Source: Komarekiella delphini-convector SJRDD-AB1 (GTDB taxonomy: Bacteria > Cyanobacteriota > Cyanobacteriia > Cyanobacteriales > Nostocaceae). From it: a stretch of 64,000 nucleotides of DNA. Positions 27,023 through 34,513 of this stretch are shown here, piece by piece. The first letter of the stretch is position 1, and every line of letters starts with the position of its first letter. Both the position numbers and the translations under genes were made by a program. Location of the stretch: the NCBI RefSeq assembly GCF_014831675.1, contig NZ_VJXY01000013.1, forward strand, positions 62,001 to 126,000, in the 5' to 3' direction. Below the pieces are notes generated by a model. That model saw only the letters and a list, made by a program, of their open reading frames with translations, did not search any database and was not told the origin of the DNA.

Positions 27023-27949
27023 ATTAGTGGCTGATGACAAAGCTTGTTTAAGCTGCTGACAAGCTTTGTCAATTGCATCTATACTACCAGGATTTACCAA
27101 ACCAAAATAATCAAAAACATAGACTCGGTTATTTTTAGTCGCTTGGAGTTGCTGCCAAAAAGTTTCTTTCTTCAAGGAATCTAAAAGTCCTGCTTCTGAG
27201 TTTCCTTGTGGGGAATTAACCAAAATTATCACCTCTGGATTTGCTTCTAGAACTTTCTCAGCCGAAAGCGTCACATAGCCACTAATAGGGCTTTTTCCTT
27301 GTAATTCTGCTGCCAGATTTTTTACCTGGAATTTTGCAAGTAAATCCCCTGCCCAGCTGTTTTTATTTGGCGCTAGAATTGGTTGACGACTAACCAGGAC
27401 TAAAGCAGAAATCTGAGTTGGTTTGTCTGGTAAAAAATTTTTATAACGGTTTAATAAAGGCTGAGGATTAGCATCAATTGACTTAGCCAGTGTTTTAGTA
27501 AGTTCTTCTAGAGACTCCCAGTTATTCACCTTGGTGAGAAAGGTCGGAATTCCTAACTGCTGAAGTTTTTGAATTGGTACGTTAGAAAAACCTTCAGCAC
27601 CAATAACTAAATCTGGTTTCAATGCCACAATTTTTTCTAAATTTGGAGGACTTTGACCTTCGCTAACGCGAGGAATATCTGTAAATTGTGGGTTATTTTT
27701 AAATAATCTACTGCCAGTAATTCCTACAATTTTGGTTTTATCAAGTTGAAAAATAATATCAGCCGATAGTGAGGAAAGAGCAACAACTCTTTTTGCCGAG
27801 CCTTTTGGTAATTGCTGAGAGTTCGTGTTAGTCGTTTCAGTAATATTTGCCACTTTTGCTTGTGGCTGTTGAGTGGTTGCAGTAGTGCAAGCAATTAAAA
27901 CTACACTCAACAAAATTGCTAAAGCTGATAGAATCCAACGGCGATACAT
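27017..27949 (-). CDS. ABC-type substrate-binding lipoprotein, cobalamin/siderophore family (BtuF/FecB-like)
   Basis: The 310-residue protein has a leader ending in VVLIACTT, a lipobox, and then the two-lobed periplasmic binding fold of the BtuF/FepB class: KRVVALSSLSADIIFQLDK, VSEGQSPPNLEKIVALKPD, LVIGAEGFSNV and, in the second lobe, NNRVYVFDYFGLVNPGS. Such proteins deliver corrinoids, haem or siderophore-bound iron to a BtuCD-type transporter. No permease or ATPase of that type is adjacent, so it may work with a distant one. The ligand is not determined. The gene follows mobA on the same strand by 36 bp. Confidence 0.85.
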   Translation of the reverse strand: MYRRWILSALAILLSVVLIACTTATTQQPQAKVANITETTNTNSQQLPKGSAKRVVALSSLSADIIFQLDKTKIVGITGSRLFKNNPQFTDIPRVSEGQSPPNLEKIVALKPDLVIGAEGFSNVPIQKLQQLGIPTFLTKVNNWESLEELTKTLAKSIDANPQPLLNRYKNFLPDKPTQISALVLVSRQPILAPNKNSWAGDLLAKFQVKNLAAELQGKSPISGYVTLSAEKVLEANPEVIILVNSPQGNSEAGLLDSLKKETFWQQLQATKNNRVYVFDYFGLVNPGSIDAIDKACQQLKQALSSATNF

Positions 27950-27985
27950 AATTTAATTAAATCTTAAGGTAATGCCTCAAATGCT

Positions 27986-28636
27986 TCAATTCAGCCTGTG
28001 GCTATTGTCAAATGCCAAGTCTTCTGGTGTATTACAGTTAAATAACATTTCTGGTTCTGGTAAGGGTAAAACTTCTACAGGATGTTGCTCAAGCCACTGC
28101 TGAAACGATCGCCCCCCTTGGTTGATAAACTCTAAGAGTTGTGGCAAACAGCGACGGCGATAAAAACCACACAGAGGTTCCCAGCCTTTAGGATGATGAG
28201 CCAAAGCTGCGATCGCTTCATTCCCTACCTTATCAAGTCTAGTTGCCCAATCTTGCAAAACCTCAACCTGCAATCTCGGCAAATCGCAAGCTAACAGTAG
28301 CACCCAATCTGTTTTTACTTGCGCTAGTCCTTGAGCAAACCCAACTAGTGGCCCGTGGGTTTGGGGAGAGGGGGAGATGTTCTGCATTCCCACCTCTTCA
28401 TCTGCTGAGGACAAAGCCACTTCTTGGATAAATTGGCAACTAGAACCAAGTAAGTCTTGATAGCGTTCTGGCCAAGGAGTAATTACATAAACAGTATCGG
28501 CACAGCTTTGAGCAATACCACAAACCATTTGCAACAAAGGCACTCCTTGAATGGAAATCAGGGCTTTATCCTGACCCATCCGAGAACTCTTACCGCCTGC
28601 TAACACAATAGCGGTTAACTTGCCGGATTCGTCCAT
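27986..28636 (-). CDS. mobA: Molybdenum cofactor guanylyltransferase MobA
   Basis: MobA attaches GMP to molybdopterin. The 216-residue product has the defining N-terminal motif LAGGKSSRMGQDKALI (about 13-28), then CDLP (about 118) and the C-terminal PLPEPEMLFNCNTPEDL with the conserved NCNTPEDL. The segment ALSSADEEVGMQNISPSPQT (about 75-95) before HGPLVGFAQG looks longer and more polar than usual for the family and is encoded by purine-rich then pyrimidine-rich DNA. It sits 24 bp downstream of the DUF255 gene on the same strand. Confidence 0.92.
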   Translation of the reverse strand: MDESGKLTAIVLAGGKSSRMGQDKALISIQGVPLLQMVCGIAQSCADTVYVITPWPERYQDLLGSSCQFIQEVALSSADEEVGMQNISPSPQTHGPLVGFAQGLAQVKTDWVLLLACDLPRLQVEVLQDWATRLDKVGNEAIAALAHHPKGWEPLCGFYRRRCLPQLLEFINQGGRSFQQWLEQHPVEVLPLPEPEMLFNCNTPEDLAFDNSHRLN

Positions 28637-28660
28637 CAGTCTCCCTTATCTCCCATCTTG

Positions 28661-30766
28661 TTACGCTCTAGTTTGACTTTGCTGCACTTGCTGCCACAGC
28701 TGCTCTACACTTTCTGCTGGTGCAAGGCACTTCAAACCTTGGCAAACTAACCCAACGCTTCCCTCTGGTAAATCAGAGATTAGGCTGAACACAGCAGTTG
28801 GTAAATACTTAGGGATAAGAGAGTTGATTTGCTCTATTGTGCTGCGAATCAAGGTAGAGTTACGATACCAATCCAAGGCTGTAAACAAGCTGGGACAAGC
28901 TTGGGGAGCACGATGCATCACACTCCTAAAAGCATTCAAGCCTTGCTCTGCTAAATCCAAATAATCTAAATTATCTGTGAGTAGGGCGAGACGCACAAGG
29001 TTTGCGATCGCTACTCCATTAGCTGATGGTGTAGCATTATCTGCATAGCTCCGCTCACGCACAATTAAATCTTGACTGGAATCGCTTGATGTGTTATTAT
29101 ACCCACCTAATTCGACACTCCAAAGAAACTCGTCGAATTCATCTTGAATAGCGATCGCCTTTTCTAACCAAAAAGAGTCCTGATGGCTCAATTGATTCTC
29201 ATCTCGTATTAATGAAACCTGATGTAAATCCAGCAATGCTTTGATAAACAAAGCGTAATCTTCAGATTGCGCTAAAACGGATGGCTCTCCTTGATAATTG
29301 AGTCGATGAAAACGCCCATCTACAAACTGATGATTCAGGATAAAATTTGCTGCCTGCGTTGCTAATTCTAAGTAAAATGGTTTTTTGAATACCCCAGCAG
29401 CTCTTGCCAATCCAGAAATCATCAAGCTATTCCAAGCGACAATCATCTTTGTATCTGTCACTGAGGGAATGCGACCTGGCCAATTGTGAGTTTTTGCCTC
29501 TTGATTGTTGCGTGCAGGGGGAAAAGTCTCTGGTGAATCAGGTACAACACCATACCGGGCAGTAAACAGCTTGCTCAGTGAAGTTTCTAGCGTTGCACTC
29601 AGTTGCCCTTGATAACGCCTTTGCAAAACATTCTGTCCTTCAAAGTTGCCATTAGGGAGCACTGTAAACTGCTGTTGTAATTCCGTTAGTTCATCAGATG
29701 TTAACAGTTGTTCTAGTTCGCTGTAACTCCAGACGTAAAAGGCTCCTTCCTCTGGTTCTACTGCGGTGGGGTTAATGAAGCTGTCAGCATCTTGAGCTGC
29801 ATAAAAGTAACCTTCAGGCGCGGTCATTTCCCGCTTTAGCCATTGCACAGTACCAGCAACCGCTCGTTCAAAAGCTGGTTCTTGTATTTCTGCACTCCAC
29901 AAATTTGCCAGATACTCCACAATCTGCCCATTGTCGTAGAGCATTTTTTCAAAGTGAGGCACAGTCCACGTAGGGTCAACAGTGTAGCGATGAAAGCCAC
30001 CGCCCACATGGTCATAAATTCCGCCCAGTGCTAAGTCTAGTCCTCGCTGGGTACAAACATGCTTGCCATCATGCCGGGATTTCTGTTCCCACACCGAACC
30101 GGGGAACAAAAACCGAGTTCCCCGCAACACTAATTCTGCATAAGGAATCATCGGGAAGCTATTGCCGTCTTGCCTAGGAATAATTATGCTTGTGCTAGTT
30201 TCCCAACCTTTCCAGAGTAATTCATCGTCTTCTAGCTCTGTTGTAGCGCCGTCTTGTAAAACCGCAGACGTCAGCAGCGACTCAATAATTAAGGCTTTGC
30301 GTTGCTGTAAGTCCTCTTTTTCCGTGTCGTAGTAACGGCGGAGTGCTTGCAACACTTGCAAAAAGCCAGGACGACCATAGCGCGGCTCCAATGGAAAGTA
30401 AGTCCCAGCGTAAAACGGCACTAAATCTTCTGGGGAAAGAAACACATTCAAAGGCCAACCTCCTTGACCACTCATCATCTGCAAAGCCTGCATATAGATG
30501 CTATCGAGGTCAGGTCTTTCTTCCCTGTCTACTTTAATAGGGAGGAAGTTGGCATTCATGTACTCGGCAATAGCTTGATCGGAAAAAGCCTCATTTTCCA
30601 TCACAGTACACCAGTGGCAACTAGAGTAGCCAATGGAGAGAAAAATGGGTTTGTTTTGCCCTCTTGCAGTTGCAAGTGCTTCGTCACACCAAGACCACCA
30701 ATCAATTGGGTTTTCGGCGTGTTTGCGTAGGTAAAGGCTCTTAGCTTCAGCAAGGCGATTAGTCAT
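28661..30766 (-). CDS. DUF255 thioredoxin-fold protein (YyaL/SSP411 family)
   Basis: The protein of about 700 residues opens MTNRLAEAKSLYLRKHAENP, the family's usual start, from the ATG at 30766; an ATG at 30778 would add four residues. It has a thioredoxin-like domain with the CxxC motif SSCHWCTVME (about 50-59). An alpha/alpha-barrel follows, with GGIYDHVGGGFHRYTVD, WTVPHFEKMLYDNGQ, YFYAAQDADS and YADNATPSANGVA. Biochemical function is unsettled. A segment of about 20 residues (RFLFPGSVWEQKSRHDG, around residue 230) before GLDLALGGIYDH looks inserted and is encoded around a palindrome (30100-30124). Upstream of mobA, likely in one transcript. Confidence 0.92.
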   Translation of the reverse strand: MTNRLAEAKSLYLRKHAENPIDWWSWCDEALATARGQNKPIFLSIGYSSCHWCTVMENEAFSDQAIAEYMNANFLPIKVDREERPDLDSIYMQALQMMSGQGGWPLNVFLSPEDLVPFYAGTYFPLEPRYGRPGFLQVLQALRRYYDTEKEDLQQRKALIIESLLTSAVLQDGATTELEDDELLWKGWETSTSIIIPRQDGNSFPMIPYAELVLRGTRFLFPGSVWEQKSRHDGKHVCTQRGLDLALGGIYDHVGGGFHRYTVDPTWTVPHFEKMLYDNGQIVEYLANLWSAEIQEPAFERAVAGTVQWLKREMTAPEGYFYAAQDADSFINPTAVEPEEGAFYVWSYSELEQLLTSDELTELQQQFTVLPNGNFEGQNVLQRRYQGQLSATLETSLSKLFTARYGVVPDSPETFPPARNNQEAKTHNWPGRIPSVTDTKMIVAWNSLMISGLARAAGVFKKPFYLELATQAANFILNHQFVDGRFHRLNYQGEPSVLAQSEDYALFIKALLDLHQVSLIRDENQLSHQDSFWLEKAIAIQDEFDEFLWSVELGGYNNTSSDSSQDLIVRERSYADNATPSANGVAIANLVRLALLTDNLDYLDLAEQGLNAFRSVMHRAPQACPSLFTALDWYRNSTLIRSTIEQINSLIPKYLPTAVFSLISDLPEGSVGLVCQGLKCLAPAESVEQLWQQVQQSQTRA

Positions 30767-30778
30767 GATCAAATGCAA

Positions 30779-31656
30779 AGTAGTTGCCTTCTTTGCTCAG
30801 TCTACCTTGTTCTCAGGAGTGTTAGCCTATATGCCTGTATAGATAGCCAACAAACCCGAAGAGTGATTTAGCTCTTGAGTCGTAGGCTGCCACAAAGGTA
30901 CAAAATGGTTAGCATTATTAGTTAAATCTGTGCAATTTGTAAAATATTTTTACTGGAAAGGGCGCAACAGCAAGCTAACGATAGGTGTTGACACTTCCGG
31001 CACAGGTGATGCTGCCTTTGTTTGAATTCTAGTATTTGGGCTAAGTCCTGCTATCAGGTGGAGTAAGAAGGTGATGATAGCGGCTTGTAGAAATTTTTCC
31101 CGCATGGCACGTCTCCTCTAAAAAGATAGCATTTCAAATGCAACTGGTTATTCTAAATACACCTTGTAATGTTGGTTTACCGAAATTCTACAAAAAGAAT
31201 CGGATAATTGCTTAGGGAAGTACCGAAAAAATGTTTAAAATATTACAAAGATTTGACAAAATCCTACCAGCAATTTGTATTTAGTTATTGGTCTAGTAAC
31301 CACATTGCCAAAGTTGTGTAGTAAACGCCGAGATACGAAATTACTGACATTGGAGGGTTTTGATTTGTTCCTCCTCAAATAATGTGGATATTCCTTGTAG
31401 ACTGCTTTTTTGGCTTAAAAGTGCCCTTAAAAATTAAACAAGATTGCACAACTACCTTCTGCAATCTTGTTGAGTTTGTAGGGTGGACATTGCAATGCCC
31501 ACCCGACTATGGCTTATTCTTATGGAACTAACTGCGATCGCCCTTGATCACCTTCTACAATAAATCCATGATTGGATTTGCCCACGAACAGGAGAAATGC
31601 ACTCCAGTTTAGGGCTGTCATCGATAAAATGTATTTAAAATAGCTACGTTATTTCC
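30779..31656. other. Long spacer with one small gene and two strong hairpins
   Basis: About 880 bp between divergent genes. It contains the small minus-strand CDS at 30950-31105. It also has a hairpin AACAAGATTGCA/TGCAATCTTGTT (31437-31448 with 31460-31471) and, directly after, the imperfect palindrome GGGTGGACATTG/CAATGCCCACCC (31481-31504). The hairpins look like dispersed repeats. The last 150 bp should hold the clpP promoter, but I could not place it firmly. Confidence 0.55.
30950..31105 (-). CDS. Small hypothetical membrane or exported protein (51 aa)
   Basis: A short frame begins with ATG at 31103-31105 (minus strand), preceded at a proper distance by GAGGAG, and ends in TAA. The peptide MREKFLQAAIITFLLHLIAG starts with a basic N-terminus and a hydrophobic segment, like a signal peptide or a single membrane helix. 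A polar, Pro/Thr/Ser-containing tail ending in LLLRPFQ follows. No family was recognised. Good ribosome binding site and signal-like N-terminus make it a credible gene. Confidence 0.5.
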   Translation of the reverse strand: MREKFLQAAIITFLLHLIAGLSPNTRIQTKAASPVPEVSTPIVSLLLRPFQ

Positions 31657-32268
31657 ATGATTCCTATCGTTATTGAACAATCGGGTCGAGGTGAACGCGC
31701 CTTCGATATCTACTCACGGCTGTTGCGTGAGCGCATCATCTTTTTAGGACAACAAGTAGATAACAATATCGCTAACTTGATTGTTGCCCAACTGCTGTAT
31801 TTGGATGCTGAAGACCCGGAGAAAGACATTTATATGTACATCAATTCTCCCGGTGGTTCAGTGACGGCTGGTATGGGCATTTTTGACACGATGAAGCACA
31901 TTCGCCCTGAAGTCTGTACCATTTGCACCGGATTAGCGGCGAGTATGGGCGCTTTCCTCCTCAGTGCTGGTGCTAAGGGGAAGCGGATGAGTCTGCCTCA
32001 TTCGCGGATTATGATTCACCAACCTTTGGGTGGTGCTCAAGGACAAGCGACTGATATTGAAATTCAGGCGCGAGAAATTCTTTACCATAAGCGGCGGCTA
32101 AACGACTATTTAGCTGAACACACTGGTCAACCAATTGAGCGTATTGCTGAAGATACTGAACGTGACTTCTTCATGTCGCCAGAGGAAGCTAAGGAATATG
32201 GCTTAATTGACCAAGTGATTGACCGTCACTCTGCTGGTAGCCGTCCAGCAGTTGCAGTTGTCAGCTAA
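31657..32268 (+). CDS. clpP: ATP-dependent Clp protease proteolytic subunit ClpP
   Basis: The 203-residue product has the ClpP catalytic serine in [16 protein letters not shown] and the catalytic histidine in [11 protein letters not shown], plus the Asp region in [18 protein letters not shown]. It starts [20 protein letters not shown], so little or no propeptide is present. Cyanobacteria have several ClpP paralogues and a ClpR; which one this is cannot be decided here. It stands alone on the plus strand, followed by a hairpin that may end transcription. Confidence 0.96.
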   Translation: MIPIVIEQSGRGERAFDIYSRLLRERIIFLGQQVDNNIANLIVAQLLYLDAEDPEKDIYMYINSPGGSVTAGMGIFDTMKHIRPEVCTICTGLAASMGAFLLSAGAKGKRMSLPHSRIMIHQPLGGAQGQATDIEIQAREILYHKRRLNDYLAEHTGQPIERIAEDTERDFFMSPEEAKEYGLIDQVIDRHSAGSRPAVAVVS

Positions 32269-32314
32269 TAGTCAATAGTCGTTAGTTGGTGTTGACTATT
32301 TGAACCCCACTTTT

Positions 32315-32342
32315 AACCCCTCCTCGCTTGCGGGGAGGGTTT
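32315..32342 (+). terminator. Possible terminator/repeat hairpin after clpP
   Basis: AACCCCTCC, a 9-base loop and GGGGAGGGTT form a GC-rich stem with small offset, followed by TTACAAAT. It lies about 45 bp after the clpP stop. The T-tract is short, and CCCCTCC...GGGGAGGG hairpins are also a common dispersed repeat, so the role is uncertain. Confidence 0.4.
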
Positions 32343-32544
32343 ACAAATAGGGTCGCTACTGTTGTAAATTTTAACGATACATAGCAGAGTGCTGAAGCGC
32401 GGATAGCTATGGTTTAGCCCGTCCTGAGTATAAATCCAAGTACTACCCTACGGGAAGCCGCTTCGCGTCTACAAGGCTTTGAGCAATCAACATTGTCCTA
32501 ACCTATACTTCGACTGCTATAGTTTCTATCACTACAATGACAAA

Positions 32545-33450
32545 TCAAAATCCCGCTACTGGGTCTGGCTGAGATTGGAGGTATTTGAGGAATCCATGCA
32601 GTTCCTCTTCGGTCAGCAAAGTGCGCCCTCGCTTACCGTAGGTTTTAATTAAATGCTCTCGTCCTTGTTCTGGTGTCCAGCCTAAGCGCTGAAGTTCGAC
32701 ATCTGTTTTAGCAATTACATCAGATAAATCCACGGGTTCAGTCTTCTTTTTTTTCCTTCCTGTCCCAGTCTGGGTAACTACATCCTCTGGAGGATTATAA
32801 CTACGTGGCGTAAATGGTGTGACATTACTGGCAGAAGTACTTAGCAGGGATTGAATTTCCAGTTGATTACCAGAGATCATTTCCAAGTTTTCAACTGGGG
32901 TGTCGAATTGGGATTCTCGCTTAGCGGTAACAGAAAACTGTTGGTCTAATTCCTGGCTGTAGGTATCGTTTTTATCTACGCTTCGCGTGTCAGGTGTCAA
33001 TTGCACCACGGGAGAAACTGCTGGCGTGTCTAAGTTATCTGTTGCCATGAAAGCTGGTTTAGTTTTTTGTCCGCTAAAGGATGGTATGGATATTTCTTTG
33101 TCACTACTCACTGGCCAAGGACTACTAGCAAAATCCCCATCTTTTGCAGAAGAGTAGGCATCATTCAATTCTAGTTTTGTGCTTGGAGAAGGGTTAAGCT
33201 GCGCCTGCGAGCTTGGGTTTAAGGAAGTCACTGATTCCTGTGGCGCATTCTTGATACCTAAAACTGTTAGCGCTCTAGTTCTGGCTTGATCTTCTGCTGC
33301 TTCTACTGTTTCTGCCGCTGCCATACCAGTAGCGCGGGTTACACCTTCAATTTGTACACTTGCCCGGACAATATATTTTCCTTGAAAAATTTGCACTAAT
33401 TCAGAAATAAGACTGCCGTTGGGATACAAGCTCTGGAATTGAGCCAACAT
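32545..33450 (-). CDS. Hypothetical protein with conserved ends and variable middle
   Basis: The 301-residue protein has a short N-terminal domain (about 1-70: LYPNGSLISELVQIFQGKYIVRASVQIEGVTR-type beta strands followed by a helix with AAAETVEAAEDQARTRAL). This resembles the annealing-protein/dsRNA-binding style of fold, although I cannot assign it. A long Ser/Pro/Gln-rich, low-complexity middle (about 75-235) follows. The C-terminal 65 residues are ordered (VDLSDVIAKTDVELQRLGWT, GREHLIKTYGKRGRTLLTEE, LHGFLKYLQS) and look like a small helical DNA- or protein-binding domain. No signal peptide. It stands alone. A role in nucleic-acid metabolism is speculative. Confidence 0.75.
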   Translation of the reverse strand: MLAQFQSLYPNGSLISELVQIFQGKYIVRASVQIEGVTRATGMAAAETVEAAEDQARTRALTVLGIKNAPQESVTSLNPSSQAQLNPSPSTKLELNDAYSSAKDGDFASSPWPVSSDKEISIPSFSGQKTKPAFMATDNLDTPAVSPVVQLTPDTRSVDKNDTYSQELDQQFSVTAKRESQFDTPVENLEMISGNQLEIQSLLSTSASNVTPFTPRSYNPPEDVVTQTGTGRKKKKTEPVDLSDVIAKTDVELQRLGWTPEQGREHLIKTYGKRGRTLLTEEELHGFLKYLQSQPDPVAGF

Positions 33451-34513
33451 AATACTGCCACCAATCTAACTCTGTTTAATTACGGGTCGATGCTATCTGT
33501 TTGCCTTAGCTAGGTATCACAGGTTTGTAACATCCTCTCAAACCCAAATTTTAAACGAAGCTTTGCTTAATTTAAAAATAGGTAAGAGATGACTAACTTT
33601 GTTCTAAGTGGATACTTAGAGGCTTTTTAATACATCCACTAACTACCCTGTGGATGTAAAAGCTTTTAGCTTTTGTTTATGATGTCGTTAGTTTCCTTGC
33701 AGGTGATGAGCTAATGCTCATCAAGGTGCTATTCGTGTCTTGTCCTGTGTCCCAATTGTAGCAGTAGCTCTTTTTTAAAGAAATTTTTAACTAGTGCTGA
33801 CTTAACTGGGTAGTCTTGCTGATAATGCTATACTAATTACCCAACTCGATATCCAGAACTATTTTCTGGAAGTGCGCTCTAAATCTACAATAATGAAGAT
33901 AAGGTTCGCCCTCACTGCTTATTGGGCTGCTTACCTAATTGTTACCGATTCTACATATGGGAAAATTGGGTTTACCGGCAGTTTCTCCTAGTTAAACATC
34001 AGAGTCTAATGGCGTAAGATTACCTTCAGTCTAGACAATCAAACACCTGTGGTTTCCACGCCACTTGCTCCACTTGGGGAGCCAGCGCCGTGCGGAGGTT
34101 CCCTCCGTTGAGGCGACTGGCGTGAGACCCCAAGACCGCAGTGGCTCCCCTACATAACGCTTTTGGAAAGCATGGATTCTCTAAACCCAGCTTCTCAAAA
34201 AACCGTTGCATAATTACCTAGTAGGGCGAAATTTTAATCAGGCGTACTTTCTAAGTTTGGTTAGATTAGGGAACTTAAGCGCAGGCGAACTCTGAGAGCG
34301 TCGTGCAGTGAGAAGTCCAAGGGTCGGCTTTCTTCTCTTGGAACTTCGGGAGCTTTGCCGCAGGGCAATTCGTTTCCAGTTAGTGTCTGTAAGCCGTGAG
34401 GGCATACAGAAAAGAACCAGATAAAACAACGGATACTTTGCAAAGGCGGAGGGAAACCCCCGCACGCAAGTTTTCTCAAAAAATGATGTTTTGACCAAAG
34501 GTCGGTTCACTGC
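33451..34513. other. Long spacer with hairpins and GC-rich repeats
   Basis: About 1060 bp. A hairpin TACATCCAC/GTGGATGTA (33631-33639 with 33650-33658) is followed by AAAAGCTTTTAGCTTTTG, and a second hairpin GATGAGC/GCTCATC occurs at 33705-33722. Around 34075-34155 is a GC-rich palindromic stretch (GGGGAGCCAGCGCC, TGCGGAGGTTCCCTCCG) of the dispersed type. Around 34265-34470 is another GC-rich stretch with many short inverted repeats. Frames open here lack conserved-looking protein sequence. Confidence 0.5.

Noticed and set aside
34026-34510. Overlapping minus-strand frames of 61-90 codons upstream of the RNase R gene.
   Set aside because: They lie in GC-rich repeat sequence with many short inverted repeats, lack ribosome sites and do not resemble proteins.
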